Below the pieces are notes generated by a model. It was not told where the DNA came from, did no database searches, and saw only the letters and a list, made by a program, of their open reading frames with translations. Below are positions 1 through 11,276 of a stretch of 64,000 bases of DNA, in pieces. This DNA comes from Mangrovimonas spongiae. Its GTDB lineage: Bacteria; Bacteroidota; Bacteroidia; Flavobacteriales; Flavobacteriaceae. The stretch lies in contig NZ_RWBG01000001.1 of the NCBI RefSeq assembly GCF_003944795.1, forward strand, positions 434,001 through 498,000. The letters run 5' to 3'. Positions within the stretch are counted from its first letter, which is position 1; each line of letters opens with the position of its first letter. Made by a program: the position numbers and the translations under genes.

Positions 1-2345
1 TCAAGGTTTTAGATAAAACCTCTAAACAACCTATTCCAGCGGTATCCATTTATAATACATTAAAAACCACATCAACAATTACTAATTTTGATGGTGAGGC
101 CAATATTTCGGAATTTCTTGAAAACGATAACATAACATTTAACCACATACTTTATCAGGACTTAAGTATAGAAAAATCGCAAATAGAAAGTATTATTTAC
201 CTAACACCAACGGTAGAGGGGCTTGACGAAGTGTTTATAGCGGCCTCCAAATTCAAACAAAAGAAAAAAGACATTCCTCAAAAAATAATGAGTCTTCATG
301 CCGAAGATATAGCATTTAACACCCCACAAACCAGTGCCGATTTATTAGAAAATACTGGTGCTATTTATGTGCAAAAAAGTCAATTAGGTGGTGGAAGTCC
401 TATGATAAGAGGGTTTTCAACAAATAGGCTTCTTATAACAGTGGATGGTGTACGTATGAATAACGCCATTTTTAGAAGTGGGAATTTACAAAATGTTATT
501 TCTATCGATCCTTTTTCTGTAGAACGAACCGAAGTCAGTCTCGGTGCGGGATCGGTCGTTTATGGTAGCGATGCCGTTGGTGGTGTTATGGGGTTTTATA
601 CAAAAAAACCTAAACTGTCTTATACCGATAGCCTTCACTTTAAATTAAACACTACGGTACGATATGCTACAGCAAATCATGAAAAAACAGGCCATTTTGA
701 CGTTAATTTTGGATTAAAAAAATGGGCGTTTTTAACTAGTGTAAGTTATAGTGATTTTGATGATTTACGAATGGGACGTCATGGACCAAAAGCATATTTA
801 AGACCTGAATATGTGGTGCAAGATGACAACGGAAATGATTACATAAAACGTAACGATAACCCTAAAGTGCAAAAACCAACAGGCTACAATCAAATAAATG
901 TCATGCAAAAGGTGGCATTTCAGCCTAATAACAATGTTGCTTTTGATTTAGGGTTGCATTATTCCGAAACATCTAATTACCCGAGATATGATAGATTAAT
1001 TCGTTATCGTGGCGAGAATTTGCGTTCGGCAGAATGGTATTACGGCCCTCAAAAATGGTTTATGGGAAATCTTCAATTTACTAAATTAAGCAGCCGTTCT
1101 AATTTATACAATAAAGTACAAACGACTTTAGCATATCAAAATTTCGAAGAAAGTAGGTACGATAGAGACTACCAGTCAACCATAAAGAATATAAGAAAGG
1201 AGCAAGTTGATGCGCTTTCGTTTAATGCCGATTTTGAAAAACTACTTTCCCAAAAAACAGAGTTATTTTATGGAGCTGAATATGTGTTTAATAAAGTAAG
1301 CTCCAAAGGAAAAGAACAAAATATTGTAAATGGAACAACTAACAATACTGTATCTAGATATCCGGACAATTCAAATTGGCAATCGGCAGCAGCTTATCTA
1401 AACTTGAAGTACAAACCACGTGAGCAATTTATTTTACAATCTGGAATCCGTTACAATTATATAAGTACGTATGCCGATTTTTCCAATAATAATACCTTTT
1501 TAAACTTACCTTTTAACGACACAAAAATTAACTCCGATGCCGTAACAGGATCTTTAGGTATTAGTTGGATACCTAATAAAATGATACATTGGAAAGTTAA
1601 TACTTCAACAGCTTTTCGTGCACCTAATATAGACGATGTTGGTAAAGTTTTCGATTCGGAACCAGGCTCGGTAGTGGTGCCAAATAACCATTTAAAACCT
1701 GAATATGCTTATAATGCTGAAATAGGTCTTGGACTTAATTTTAATCAAATATGTTTAATAGATCTGGCCACATATTACACCTATTTAGACAATGCGCTTG
1801 TGCGTAGAGACTTTACTTTAAATGGGGAATCACAAATTATGTACGATGGCGAGTTAAGCGATATTCAAGCTGTTCAAAACGCATCTCATGCCAATATTTA
1901 TGGATTTGAAGTAGGCATTCAATTGCATGTTAGTAATCATATAAAATTAACGTCGCAATATAACTTTATTGGTGGCGATGAAGACAATAATGGAAAAGAT
2001 GTTCCCGTAAGGCATGTGGCACCACAATTTGGAAATACTCATCTTGTATGGGAAAACAAAAAACTTAAAGTTGATTTTTATGCAAATTATAACGGAGAGC
2101 TATCGTATAATCAATTAGCACCTTCAGAACAAGGTAAAGCTTATATGTATGCATTAGATGCGAATGGAAATCCTTATGCACCGTCATGGTATACGGTGAA
2201 TCTTAAAACTAAATATAGTTTATCGCCTTCTGCAACAATTACAGCAGGCTTAGAGAATATTACCGATCAGCGTTATAAAACGTATTCTTCTGGAATAGCT
2301 TCTGCTGGACGAAACTTTTTAGTATCTCTCACGTATAGCTTATAA
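1..2345 (+). CDS. TonB-dependent receptor, haemoglobin/siderophore-like (5' partial)
   Basis: The frame is open from base 3 to the stop at 2343-2345, so the gene enters from the left edge; the GTG at 231 is internal. Residues before it (KVLDKTSKQPIPAVSIYNT...TNFDGEANI) are the end of a carboxypeptidase-regulatory-like domain, which precedes the plug in many Bacteroidota receptors. The plug carries MIRGFSTNRLLITVDGVRMN and GAGSVVYGSDAVGGV, and the C-terminus is a beta-barrel ending in aromatic YSL. It acts in the outer membrane as an energised importer. The plug wording (GNLQNVISIDPFSVERTEV) resembles haem/haemoglobin-type receptors, but the substrate is inferred only. A strong hairpin terminator follows directly. 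Confidence 0.9.
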   Translation, partial: KVLDKTSKQPIPAVSIYNTLKTTSTITNFDGEANISEFLENDNITFNHILYQDLSIEKSQIESIIYLTPTVEGLDEVFIAASKFKQKKKDIPQKIMSLHAEDIAFNTPQTSADLLENTGAIYVQKSQLGGGSPMIRGFSTNRLLITVDGVRMNNAIFRSGNLQNVISIDPFSVERTEVSLGAGSVVYGSDAVGGVMGFYTKKPKLSYTDSLHFKLNTTVRYATANHEKTGHFDVNFGLKKWAFLTSVSYSDFDDLRMGRHGPKAYLRPEYVVQDDNGNDYIKRNDNPKVQKPTGYNQINVMQKVAFQPNNNVAFDLGLHYSETSNYPRYDRLIRYRGENLRSAEWYYGPQKWFMGNLQFTKLSSRSNLYNKVQTTLAYQNFEESRYDRDYQSTIKNIRKEQVDALSFNADFEKLLSQKTELFYGAEYVFNKVSSKGKEQNIVNGTTNNTVSRYPDNSNWQSAAAYLNLKYKPREQFILQSGIRYNYISTYADFSNNNTFLNLPFNDTKINSDAVTGSLGISWIPNKMIHWKVNTSTAFRAPNIDDVGKVFDSEPGSVVVPNNHLKPEYAYNAEIGLGLNFNQICLIDLATYYTYLDNALVRRDFTLNGESQIMYDGELSDIQAVQNASHANIYGFEVGIQLHVSNHIKLTSQYNFIGGDEDNNGKDVPVRHVAPQFGNTHLVWENKKLKVDFYANYNGELSYNQLAPSEQGKAYMYALDANGNPYAPSWYTVNLKTKYSLSPSATITAGLENITDQRYKTYSSGIASAGRNFLVSLTYSL

Positions 2346-2349
2346 CTAA

Positions 2350-2382
2350 AAAAAACGCTGCATTGTGCAGCGCTTTTTTATT
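2350..2382. terminator. Bidirectional intrinsic terminator
   Basis: A 7-bp stem CGCTGCA / TGCAGCG with a TTG loop lies at 2356-2372, flanked by an A-run on the left and a T-run on the right. It sits between two convergent genes, so it can end transcription from both. Confidence 0.85.
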
Positions 2383-2397
2383 TATAGTGACTTTGAC

Positions 2398-5300
2398 TTA
2401 TTTCTTTATCGCTTTTTTATTAATCACCTGTCCATTAGCTAAGGTTACTTTAGCAATATAAGTAGCACTACTTAAGTTAGATAAGTTGTGTGTTACCTTG
2501 CTAGAGTTAGTGCCTTGTAAAGTGTAAATTTGTCTTCCAAGTAAATCTAAAATTTCAATAGAGGTAATTTTATGTCTTTCATTAACCGAAAATTGGACAT
2601 TGTCGTTTTGTAATTCAATAATAGTTAGGTTGTTATTAGACAGTAAATTCTCCTCAACAGATAAAGAGGTGTTTCTAAATACAATTTCGAAACGATTGTT
2701 AAATTCGCCACTCTCAGAAGCAAAATGATAAGGAGCATCGGTTAAATTGTGGATAAAATTTAAATCGTTATCTTTTAAATAAACGGTTTGTTCGCCATCA
2801 AACATTCCATCAAAATAAGCAATGGCTATAGTGTAATTTCCTGCATTATCAAGGTCGTAACCTATTGGGAAAGCATCATCAATATGAAATGGAGAACGTC
2901 CTTGGATGCTAAATTTCTCATTATTTATTAATGAATATAACTTTTGATTATCAGTTATGGCATCATAAAGTCGGTCTCTACCTGCGGTGGCATTAGCATT
3001 GTATCCTAATAATATGCGGCCTAAAGATTGATTGTTATGAATTATATCAAGCCAAATACGATGACGGTCACTTTGAGTTTGCGAGGCGCTAGATTGTCGG
3101 TAAAATTGTGAATTATCAAAAGCAGTACCTCGCATATTGTTTCTAAACTCTATTTGTTCTGTGGTTGTGTTGCCATCAAGCATATTTACCATAAAGCTTT
3201 GCCCAGCGGCTATTACTGTTTGTCCAGGACCAGCACCACTACCTAAGGCATTATAAGGAATATAATCGCTAGCCGTATAGTTAGCCCCAAAATCGTCATA
3301 AAACGGATCAACAATAGCAGCATCAGGTAATGTGCCGTGTGTCCAAAGATTTACAAAACCATCTAAAACAGCACTATTGGTAGCATTTGTTAAAAATTCG
3401 TATGCATCTATTGCTGAGGGGTATGGGTTTCCTATTAGGTTCCAATCATCATCATCGCTTGTAGCATCGTCGCCTCTAGAAACATCAACCGTGAAATACC
3501 CATTAAAAGGCACGCCATTGTTAAAGTTGGTTGTAAAATTTAAATCGGTACTCGAGCTAGGTTCACCTTGGCCATTATTTCCTCTAACAATGTAGCCAAT
3601 GCCTTGTTCCATGGTTTCGCCAACGGCCGATACCCAGTTGCCTTCTCCACCATTAGGGTTTGTTATTGTTGGATCCCATTTATAAATGCGCGATGTAGAA
3701 GAAATATTACTAACGTTAAATCCTGAAATAGGCGAAGACCAGTAAACGTAATCTAAGTTTCTTACCGATGCTAAGCGTTCCATGTTTAAAGTTCCTGTAT
3801 TCACGCTAGAGTCATCGCCTTGAACTAACGATCCATTATTTTCTATGTTAAATGTACCATTGTTAATTACGGATAGGTTTACATAAACATAGTCGTCACT
3901 AGAAGTTGTAAGTGTTCTAGTGTTATTAATTGTTAGGTTACCATTAGCAAATAACTCGCCAGAAATGCCTGTGGTAAAATTGTTATCTAATACAACATTA
4001 TAAAATTGCTCAGTAGTAATTGGTGGCAATGGTGGTTGTGGATTAAAATAAATTATTTGATCTGTGGTTCCTGTAAAAATAACAGTACCATTACCTTCTT
4101 CAAATGCTAGCGTTCCTTGGTTGTTAGTCCAGTCGCCATATAAATATAGTAAACCGTCGTCCGTAGCTGTATTACCATCATCCATATTTAATAAACTTGT
4201 AGGATTGGCGTCTATTTGTAAATTACCATGAACTTCTAGAATGTTATTGACGCTTCCAGATAAGTTAACGGTATGACCATCAATAGTTAAGTTATTACAG
4301 CGGGCAATATCGTTAAATTCATCTGAGTAATCAGCAGTATAATCAATAGTTGCTATATTGGAAGCTGAATCATCAACGGTAACATTAGTGGCATTTTTTG
4401 GTACAGCCAAACCTTCCCAATTAGCACAGTTAAACCAGTTAGTGTCTACATCGCCAACCCATTGTCCTGCAGGGTTGCTTGGGCTTATGGTAAATGTTTT
4501 TCCGGCACTTGAAGCGGAGTTATCTGTTGGGTCGAAATTATATGAACCTAGAGTCCAGTTACCAGCAACATCCGAGACATTATTTACAATGGTTCTTATG
4601 GTTGCTAGGCCATGCTCTTTATCGTTTTCATAATACCCTCTAATATCATATTCGCTTTCAACGTTAAAACAGCGTAATTCTGCAGGTAAACGTGAAACAC
4701 GATCAGAGTCTGATGTAGAACCACCACAAGCACTTGTTAAAGGCACCCAAGGTGTATCTATAGTAATACCGTGTAATAATGTTCCTGAAAAGTAATAATT
4801 TGCTTCGTTGGCATCTATAGTACCATCTGAAATAAAATCACCTTGCATAAGGTATAATTGGTCAGCTCCTGAAGTAGATATATTAGCATTTAAACCGGGC
4901 GTAACAACAGTAGCATTAAAATCGCTCGTTCTTGTTGTTGTGGTTGTGCCCTCGGTTACACTTGCATAAACAATAAAGGTACTTGAAGTTGTAACTTCAA
5001 ATTGAAGCACTGATCCAGCAGGAATAACGGAAGCCCCTGTATAGGTTATTTTAGTTTCGAAAGGTGGTTGACTGGCATCATTGCTTCCTCCACCCCATTT
5101 TTGGGTTCTTACATTTGCTGGCGCGCCAGCTTCATAACGTGAATTTACTAAAGAGAATTCTGTGCCAGCTGTAATATCAACCAATGTGGCAATTAAGAAT
5201 TCATCGTTAGCACCGCTACCATTAACTTGCCCATCATAGCCTACAAAAATAAGTTCTCCAGGGTTGAATATTGTTGAAGAGGTTATTGATACTGTTGCCG

Positions 5301-7284
5301 AATTAGACGTTGTGCTTCCGCAGATATTGGTTACAATCACTTGGTATAAATTGCCATCATCAGCTAATTGAAGATTGTTAACAACTAGCACACTTAAATC
5401 GGTTCCAATGTTGGACCATGTGCTGCCACCGTCTGTCGATTCTTGCCACTGATAACTTACAGCATTTGGACTAGACACCATAAACGATGCCGACCCGCCA
5501 ACACCCGTTGTAATATCACTAGGATGTGTATCTATGGTTGGTACAGATGACGTTACAGAGACATTGTATGGGCCAATCTCACCATCCGACCAACAACCTT
5601 CTACTGTATTGTAAGCTCTTACATAATAATCGCCAGAAGTACTAACTGTTAAGTCGCTTGAAGCATCGTTTGTTTGATCTTCACCTAACGATGTATTTTG
5701 CCAGTAGTAAACTACATTAGCAGGTGCCGTTCCCGAAAAACTTAATGTGGTATTAGCTGCACAAACAGGTGTTGCTCCAGAAATTGTTCCTGTAGGATCT
5801 GCTGGTGGTGTGCAAGGTGTGCCACAATATATTTCAACATCATCAAGATAGAATGAGCCACCACTTCTTGGACTCATATACCATCTTAAATAGTAATCTC
5901 CAGTTAGATTTAAATTAACATTAAATTGTTGGTAGGATGTTGTAATATCACCAGAGTTATTTCCGTCTGCTGAAAATTGATTACTGTCAATCCATGTAAT
6001 ATTATCTAATGAATACTGTAGTGTGATAGAGTAATTAGATGTAGTTCCTGATACTCTTGCCCAAAAAATAATATTGTTAGGGTTAGAGATTTGTTCTGTT
6101 CTTATCCAATCATTTGTATCATTCATTCCTGCTTTCCCAGTGCCATTGTTTGCAGTGCCAGTATTAAAGTAAGAACCATTATTTGTCCAATTTAAGGGTT
6201 CTCCTCCTTCAAACCCTTCCTCCAAGCAAGGCCCAGTATAAACCTCAAACGTTACGCTAATGGTATGTGCTTCACTTACATTAGTAAAATCGTAAGAGGT
6301 GACAGCACCTACTGATACGCCATCAACTAAAACATCTTGTACAGCATAACCAGCATCTGGTGTGATGGTATAGGTGATATCATCACCACAGTTTACTGCT
6401 GAAGTTCCATTCGGAGAGATGCTTCCATTGGCACCTGCAGATGCAGTAATATTAAAAGTATCCGCTATATATACGGCTGTAATAGTATGGTCTGCTGTAA
6501 CATTGGTAAAGGTATAAGGATTGGTATTTCCTACATTAGCGCCATCAACTAGCCAGTAATCAAACGTATGGCAGCTATCTGGCGTTGCTGTAAAGGCTTG
6601 GTCGTCGTTATTGGCTACCCCAATTGTTCCTGGCGTAATTGTACCGCCAGTTGCTTGTGTCACGGTTATGGTGTTGTCTGAGGTTAAACAGATAGATGAA
6701 GAATTACCAAAACCAGTCATAGTTGAACCAATACTAATTTCTTCAAACCTTAGACTAGGATCAATCCAACCATCGGTATCACCATCACAAATACTAGGTA
6801 GAATTTGTAAATTGTTATTTGCTGTTGAAACATCATTATTGGCCCATGATGAACCTGGGTCAGAACCACAAACACCAAACTGATCTTGAATAACTCCCGC
6901 TAACCTAATTTGAAGAGCATCATCTCCATTGAAACTAAACCCGTATTCAGTAGTTCCACTTAAATCCGTTCCATTATTAATGGCATATGTAACTAGGTTG
7001 TTTGTTCCAATAACCCAAACTTCACCAGCTCTTAAAGTCCCTGAGGTTGTTTCAGCCGCCGCTATGTTGTTGCAACCAGAGCCATTAGTGCCTTGAAAAA
7101 CTTCTAAGCTATTATCTGTTGTAAAAGTAATATCAGAACCAGAGATATTCATTACTTCTATACCTTTAGGGGCACTTCCTGAATCAGTTTCAATATATTG
7201 ACTAATGATTATGTCAGATTGCCCAAATCCAGATAGAATAAGGCTTAAAAAAGCTATTAATGAGAACGCGTATTTTTTAATCAT
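2398..7284 (-). CDS. Large T9SS-secreted multidomain surface protein
   Basis: 1628 residues with an N-terminal signal peptide ending near GFGQ. Order of recognisable parts: a lamin-tail-like domain (about 24-190, IIISQYIE...GIEVMNISG); two divergent InlB B-type repeats (about 205-345, each ending in FTNV..DHTI/AHTI); a choice-of-anchor, jelly-roll-like domain (about 355-490); an Ig-like segment (about 580-670, [14 protein letters not shown]); a second LTD-like region (about 675-950); several beta-rich blocks; and a C-terminal type A sorting domain (about 1550-1628, [15 protein letters not shown] ... NKKAIKK). The sorting domain marks it for export through the type IX system and attachment to or release from the cell surface. 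No catalytic domain is recognised, so adhesin or matrix roles are guesses. It stands alone with its own promoter. Confidence 0.88.
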   Translation of the reverse strand: MIKKYAFSLIAFLSLILSGFGQSDIIISQYIETDSGSAPKGIEVMNISGSDITFTTDNSLEVFQGTNGSGCNNIAAAETTSGTLRAGEVWVIGTNNLVTYAINNGTDLSGTTEYGFSFNGDDALQIRLAGVIQDQFGVCGSDPGSSWANNDVSTANNNLQILPSICDGDTDGWIDPSLRFEEISIGSTMTGFGNSSSICLTSDNTITVTQATGGTITPGTIGVANNDDQAFTATPDSCHTFDYWLVDGANVGNTNPYTFTNVTADHTITAVYIADTFNITASAGANGSISPNGTSAVNCGDDITYTITPDAGYAVQDVLVDGVSVGAVTSYDFTNVSEAHTISVTFEVYTGPCLEEGFEGGEPLNWTNNGSYFNTGTANNGTGKAGMNDTNDWIRTEQISNPNNIIFWARVSGTTSNYSITLQYSLDNITWIDSNQFSADGNNSGDITTSYQQFNVNLNLTGDYYLRWYMSPRSGGSFYLDDVEIYCGTPCTPPADPTGTISGATPVCAANTTLSFSGTAPANVVYYWQNTSLGEDQTNDASSDLTVSTSGDYYVRAYNTVEGCWSDGEIGPYNVSVTSSVPTIDTHPSDITTGVGGSASFMVSSPNAVSYQWQESTDGGSTWSNIGTDLSVLVVNNLQLADDGNLYQVIVTNICGSTTSNSATVSITSSTIFNPGELIFVGYDGQVNGSGANDEFLIATLVDITAGTEFSLVNSRYEAGAPANVRTQKWGGGSNDASQPPFETKITYTGASVIPAGSVLQFEVTTSSTFIVYASVTEGTTTTTRTSDFNATVVTPGLNANISTSGADQLYLMQGDFISDGTIDANEANYYFSGTLLHGITIDTPWVPLTSACGGSTSDSDRVSRLPAELRCFNVESEYDIRGYYENDKEHGLATIRTIVNNVSDVAGNWTLGSYNFDPTDNSASSAGKTFTISPSNPAGQWVGDVDTNWFNCANWEGLAVPKNATNVTVDDSASNIATIDYTADYSDEFNDIARCNNLTIDGHTVNLSGSVNNILEVHGNLQIDANPTSLLNMDDGNTATDDGLLYLYGDWTNNQGTLAFEEGNGTVIFTGTTDQIIYFNPQPPLPPITTEQFYNVVLDNNFTTGISGELFANGNLTINNTRTLTTSSDDYVYVNLSVINNGTFNIENNGSLVQGDDSSVNTGTLNMERLASVRNLDYVYWSSPISGFNVSNISSTSRIYKWDPTITNPNGGEGNWVSAVGETMEQGIGYIVRGNNGQGEPSSSTDLNFTTNFNNGVPFNGYFTVDVSRGDDATSDDDDWNLIGNPYPSAIDAYEFLTNATNSAVLDGFVNLWTHGTLPDAAIVDPFYDDFGANYTASDYIPYNALGSGAGPGQTVIAAGQSFMVNMLDGNTTTEQIEFRNNMRGTAFDNSQFYRQSSASQTQSDRHRIWLDIIHNNQSLGRILLGYNANATAGRDRLYDAITDNQKLYSLINNEKFSIQGRSPFHIDDAFPIGYDLDNAGNYTIAIAYFDGMFDGEQTVYLKDNDLNFIHNLTDAPYHFASESGEFNNRFEIVFRNTSLSVEENLLSNNNLTIIELQNDNVQFSVNERHKITSIEILDLLGRQIYTLQGTNSSKVTHNLSNLSSATYIAKVTLANGQVINKKAIKK

Positions 7285-7321
7285 AAGGGGAATTTTTTGC
7301 TATTTTTAAAAATAGGACTTA

Positions 7322-7329
7322 CAAATATA
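7322..7329 (-). promoter_or_regulatory. -7 promoter element for the T9SS protein gene
   Basis: CAAATATA on the plus strand reads TATATTTG on the minus strand, matching the Bacteroidota -7 consensus TAnnTTTG. The leader to the ATG at 7284 is about 30 nt and contains the 16-bp self-complementary CTATTTTTAAAAATAG at 7300-7315. Confidence 0.6.
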
Positions 7330-7400
7330 TATGAAATCACTTACAAATCAAGTTGTTGAGGTTTATAGATTATTAACAAAATGTTATTATTTTTACCCAC

Positions 7401-7874
7401 ATGCCGCAACACAAAACATATACGGTTGATGAGGCCAAGCGAACCCTAGAAAATTACTGTGCTTACCAAGAGCGTTGTCATAAAGAGGTGGTTGACAAGT
7501 TGCAGCAAATGCATATGATTCCTCAAGCTATTGATGTTATTGTATCGCATCTTATTGAAAATAACTATTTAAATGAAACACGTTTTGCCGAAGCTTTTGT
7601 GCGAGGAAAATTCCGATTAAAAAAATGGGGGAAACACCGACTTAAGCGTGAGTTAAAACAACGCGATATTTCTACTTACAATATAACTAAAGCTTTAGCG
7701 CAAATATCGGGGGTTGAATATTATGAAACATTTCATGTGTTAGCATCTAAGCGTTTAAACACTATAAAGGAAACGAACACTTGGAAAAAGCGTAAAAAGC
7801 TTGCCGATTATTTATTGTATCGTGGGTGGGAATCGCATTTGGTTTATGAGAAAGTAAACGAGTTAATTCCATAA
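7401..7874 (+). CDS. recX: RecX-family regulator of RecA
   Basis: 157 residues, the usual length for RecX. The three-helix repeats are recognisable: YTVDEAKRTLENYCAYQERCHKEV, then HLIENNYLNETRFAEAFVRGKFRLKKWG, then WKKRKKLADYLLYRGWESHLVYE. The central RFAEAFVRG...KWG...I..EL block is the family signature. RecX binds RecA filaments and limits recombinase activity in the cytoplasm. It is monocistronic, divergent from the T9SS gene, and ends in its own terminator. The ATG at 7401 is the first methionine and fits the family N-terminus. Confidence 0.88.
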   Translation: MPQHKTYTVDEAKRTLENYCAYQERCHKEVVDKLQQMHMIPQAIDVIVSHLIENNYLNETRFAEAFVRGKFRLKKWGKHRLKRELKQRDISTYNITKALAQISGVEYYETFHVLASKRLNTIKETNTWKKRKKLADYLLYRGWESHLVYEKVNELIP

Positions 7875-7876
7875 AA

Positions 7877-7905
7877 AAAAGAGCCTTTTTTAGGCTCTTT
7901 TTTTA
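7877..7905 (+). terminator. Intrinsic terminator after recX
   Basis: GAGCCT / AGGCTC stem (7881-7886 with 7892-7897) and a TTTTT loop, extended by flanking A and T runs. The symmetric A/T flanks let it also serve the convergent gene at 7922-8449. Confidence 0.85.
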
Positions 7906-7921
7906 TTCAAAATGCATGTTA

Positions 7922-8449
7922 TTATAAATTAAAAACAGCGCCTAAATTAACCGTAAATTGGTTGTGAATATGCTCTGCTGGAGTTAGCTTGTCGTTATAT
8001 TTAGCAATAGGAAATTGTGCTTCGGAGTAGACACCAAACCCATCGGTAAAAAAGTATCTCGCACCAACGTGTCCTCCAAAGTTTTTAAGACTAAGGTTTA
8101 ATCCTGGATATAAATCGAAATTCTCGTCTATGTTTAATACATTACCAATATTGGCATTAAAACGTGCTTTTAAATCAAATCGATCTAAAAAATCGGCTTT
8201 TTCAACAATAGTCTCTCCGTTAACAACCACATCGTCTTCTAAACCATTAGCAATACCTAATGCATAAGTTGATGTTATACCTACTGAAATGTTTTCGCCT
8301 AAACCAAGGTCGTAACTTACATTAACTCCTGTTGCACTATCTTGAAAGTTAGCACCAACTTGTAGTTTTTGGTCTCCTTTTCCAGAGAAGGCTTGCCCAT
8401 TAACAAAAGCAAAAGATAGTAATGCGATAATAACAAGTAAATTTTTCAT
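7922..8449 (-). CDS. Small outer-membrane beta-barrel-like protein
   Basis: 175 residues with a clear signal peptide (MKNLLVIIALLSFAFVNGQA) followed by alternating short beta strands (LQVGANFQDS, GVNVSYDLGL, ISVGITSTYAL) and a C-terminal strand ending in FNL, the usual layout of a small porin-like barrel. It may belong to the flavobacterial DUF6646-type family, but that is from memory and unverified. The role is unknown. It shares orientation with the JmjC-like gene, 39 bp downstream of that gene's stop, so the two may be co-transcribed. Confidence 0.7.
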   Translation of the reverse strand: MKNLLVIIALLSFAFVNGQAFSGKGDQKLQVGANFQDSATGVNVSYDLGLGENISVGITSTYALGIANGLEDDVVVNGETIVEKADFLDRFDLKARFNANIGNVLNIDENFDLYPGLNLSLKNFGGHVGARYFFTDGFGVYSEAQFPIAKYNDKLTPAEHIHNQFTVNLGAVFNL

Positions 8450-8488
8450 AATAAGGTGTTTATCTGTTTTTTTGAGGGCGTAAATATA

Positions 8489-9358
8489 TTACAAGTTTTT
8501 AATATAGCCGTTGGTTTTTACAATGGCTTGGTCATTTTTCCAATCAATCCAACGTTGCCCTCTTAAACGTCGCATTAGGTTGTCGAAATGTCTCATGATA
8601 AAAATGTTGTAAAGCGCTTTGCTTAAATTTTTAGGACGCTTTGCTATAGTTCTTAGACTCATAGAAAAGCCTGGGGTCACATATTTCATGTAATGCCAAT
8701 ACCCTTCGGGCATGTAAAGGACTTCGCCGTGATTTAACTGCGTTTTAAATCCTTTGGCATACTGTAAGGCTGGCCATTGGTTAAAATCTGGGTTTGAAAA
8801 GTCGATATCTTCTCGTGTTATAAGCGAGTGTGGTACTTTGTACAAGTATTTACTTTGGTCCTGATTAAAAAGAATAATTTCTTTTTTCCCTTCAAAATGA
8901 AAATGAAAGATGTTGGCCAAATCAATATCGTAATGCATAAATGTGTACGAGTCTTCACCACCAAAAAAAAGCATAGGTAATCCTTTTAAGAATTTTAAAC
9001 CTAATTTTGGGTATGAGAAATCCTTTTGTAATTGCGGAACTTCTTTTAAAATATTCCAAAGGAAAATGCGGTATCTAGTCGGTTCTTTTTTAAGTAAATC
9101 TACATAATCGCCCAAATTCATTTTGGCATGAGGCTCGTTAAATCCATCTTTGTAATCTACTGGTCTGTCATCATATAATGGTACCGTTTTGTCGCCAGCA
9201 ATGGTTTTTATATAGTCTAAATTCCATTTTGAAACAGCCGGCCAATCTTCAATAAATTGTTCTAAAACCACAGGTTTCTGTGGTTTGTAGTAATGTTTTA
9301 TAAAGTCCTCTTGGGTAATGTTTTTAACCCGAGGAATGTCTTGAAGTTGTAGTTTCAA
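8489..9358 (-). CDS. Cupin-like / JmjC-fold Fe(II)- and 2-oxoglutarate-dependent oxygenase
   Basis: 289 residues, a typical length for bacterial cupin_8/JmjC-like proteins. The metal triad can be seen: H142-Y-D144 in FMHYDIDLANIFHFHFEG and H222 in MPEGYWHYMKY. The start (RVKNITQEDFIKHYYKPQKPVVL.....W) is the common opening of this family. It is a soluble cytoplasmic protein predicted to hydroxylate an amino-acid side chain or a small molecule; the substrate cannot be read from sequence. A -7 box lies 21 bp upstream of the ATG. Confidence 0.85.
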   Translation of the reverse strand: MKLQLQDIPRVKNITQEDFIKHYYKPQKPVVLEQFIEDWPAVSKWNLDYIKTIAGDKTVPLYDDRPVDYKDGFNEPHAKMNLGDYVDLLKKEPTRYRIFLWNILKEVPQLQKDFSYPKLGLKFLKGLPMLFFGGEDSYTFMHYDIDLANIFHFHFEGKKEIILFNQDQSKYLYKVPHSLITREDIDFSNPDFNQWPALQYAKGFKTQLNHGEVLYMPEGYWHYMKYVTPGFSMSLRTIAKRPKNLSKALYNIFIMRHFDNLMRRLRGQRWIDWKNDQAIVKTNGYIKNL

Positions 9359-9379
9359 CGTCTCTTAAGATTTAAGAAT

Positions 9380-9387
9380 CAAAGTTA
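9380..9387 (-). promoter_or_regulatory. -7 promoter element for the JmjC-like gene
   Basis: Plus-strand CAAAGTTA reads TAACTTTG on the minus strand, an exact TAnnTTTG match 21 bp before the ATG at 9358. Confidence 0.55.
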
Positions 9388-9419
9388 AGAAAACGTTAGG
9401 AAATACTATTTATGTTATG

Positions 9420-11237
9420 TTAAAACCTGTAATTAATACCAAGAATAATATTGCCTTTTGGCATAGGAACTAAATTAGTTTCGTAATAATCTTGGTTAAA
9501 AATGTTATTGGCTATAAGAGATAGGTTTAACTTTTGGTTTATAGTTGCTGTAACATTGGCATCAAGAACAATATACGATTGCCCAGTGGTGCGTTCTAGA
9601 TATTTATAAACAATACTATGATTTAGATGTTTTATAAACGATGTTTTTAAAGTTCCTACAACTTGGTGTTTTAAAGAGTTTATAGAATATCTTGAGAAGT
9701 TATTGGCCACAGCTTTTACATCATCATCGATAAAGGTATATCCTAAAGATATATTTTGAGGTAATTGCGCCAAATTAAAGGTGTAGTCTGTTTGTAACTC
9801 CACCCCTTTTGTGTTAACATCTCTTACATTAGTAGCTTGCCAAAGGTCGGTGTCGTTTTCTTTTACAAAGTCGATTAATTTTCTAGAGTCTCTATTAAAA
9901 ACAGTTGCTGTGGCATGTAGTTTTCCAGAGTTGAATTTTAAACCAATTTCTTCGGCTATAGCTTCTTCAGGATCTAGGTTTTCGTTTCCTAGGGTAGTTG
10001 GGTCGCTATAGTATAAGTCGGTATATGTAGGAATTCTGTATGTATATCCTATGTTTCCGTACACACGAAGTTTATCGTTTATTTGATAGCCTAAATCGAT
10101 ACCAGGGAAAGCATGGAATTTAAAATCAGAAAAATACGTTATTGCCACACCAGGTGTAATATCTAAGTTATCATTTATTAACTTAAATCGGTGTTCCATA
10201 AATACATTAGTCATAAATCTATCGCGTTGACCTAAGTTATTACTAGAAATATACACTTTGGCAAGGTCTACACCAAAACCTGTGGTTCCTAATTTAGATT
10301 TGTACGATCCGTGTAATTCTGCACCAATTTTGTTGGTTTGGTGCAAGTTTCGGTAAACTGCAGGGTTGTGTCTTATAAACACGTACATGTCTTGATTCCA
10401 TTTCCAGTACAATCTTGGTTTAAGAGTAAGGTTTCCATTTCTGTAATTAGAAGAAACTCCAAGTAAGCTTGTTTTCGTTTCTTCGTATTGGTCTTTAGCA
10501 CTTGGCGACGCATAAAACCCGTTAGCACCAAAATCTCTTTCTTGATAACTAGCAGTTACACTTATAGGCATTTTTTTATTTTGATTAAAGGTGCTTTTTA
10601 AGAAATAATTTCTGTTTTCATAATCGGTATTATAGCGGTAACCGTCGGAAGTATTAGAAGAGGCATGCACGATATGTGACGATCCTTTGATATTAAACCC
10701 AAACGTACCATTTATTAATTGCTGGTTATTAGATCCTAATTGATACCCCACTGAATTAATGTTGTCTACATTACTTTTAGTAACAATATTAATAGCTCCA
10801 GTAAAGGCATTTTGCCCAAAAACACGAGCGGCAGGACCTTTTATTATTTCAATACGCTCAATAACATCAAGTGGTAAAGCCATATTAAGAGTGTGGTGTC
10901 CCGTTTGGGCATCGTCCATTTTCATACCATCAATTAATAGAAGGGTTTGATCAAAACCTCCACCTCTTATATAAAGGTCACCTTGCATACCATTCGAGCC
11001 ACGACGTCTTATATCTACACCAGCTACTTGTTGTAATAAATCTGAAACACTAGTTGCAGGACTTTCTTTAATATCTTTTGATGATATTACAGTAATGGTT
11101 CTAGAGTTTTCTTTAAAAGGTAAATCAATTCTAGAGGATGTAATAACAACTGAATCTAGATCTTGTTGTTGTAATTCTTGAGCATAGCTTGTAAGCGTAG
11201 CTAATATAAATAATGAGAAAAAGGGTATAAATTTCAT
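9420..11237 (-). CDS. BtuB-like TonB-dependent outer-membrane receptor
   Basis: 605 residues: signal peptide (MKFIPFFSLFILATLTSYAQ), TonB box-like DSVVITSSR, a plug domain (NSRTITVISSKDIKESPA...GVDIRRRGSNGMQGDLYIRGG, then IKGPAARVFGQNAFTGAINI), and a barrel ending NYRF. It lacks the carboxypeptidase-like N-terminal domain of the other receptors here and is close to the short BtuB type, which imports cobalamin and similar chelates. No cobalamin riboswitch fits in the 78-bp upstream gap. The gene is divergent from a MocR-like regulator, which suggests regulation by that protein. The substrate is unknown. Confidence 0.88.
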   Translation of the reverse strand: MKFIPFFSLFILATLTSYAQELQQQDLDSVVITSSRIDLPFKENSRTITVISSKDIKESPATSVSDLLQQVAGVDIRRRGSNGMQGDLYIRGGGFDQTLLLIDGMKMDDAQTGHHTLNMALPLDVIERIEIIKGPAARVFGQNAFTGAINIVTKSNVDNINSVGYQLGSNNQQLINGTFGFNIKGSSHIVHASSNTSDGYRYNTDYENRNYFLKSTFNQNKKMPISVTASYQERDFGANGFYASPSAKDQYEETKTSLLGVSSNYRNGNLTLKPRLYWKWNQDMYVFIRHNPAVYRNLHQTNKIGAELHGSYKSKLGTTGFGVDLAKVYISSNNLGQRDRFMTNVFMEHRFKLINDNLDITPGVAITYFSDFKFHAFPGIDLGYQINDKLRVYGNIGYTYRIPTYTDLYYSDPTTLGNENLDPEEAIAEEIGLKFNSGKLHATATVFNRDSRKLIDFVKENDTDLWQATNVRDVNTKGVELQTDYTFNLAQLPQNISLGYTFIDDDVKAVANNFSRYSINSLKHQVVGTLKTSFIKHLNHSIVYKYLERTTGQSYIVLDANVTATINQKLNLSLIANNIFNQDYYETNLVPMPKGNIILGINYRF

Positions 11238-11276
11238 AATACTGTTAGTTCATGTTTTTTAACGCGGCAAAAGTCG

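Noticed and set aside
3332-3595. Short open frames opposite or within large genes, such as this one in the T9SS gene antisense strand
   Set aside because: They are shadows of real coding frames with no independent start signal, motif or sensible product.
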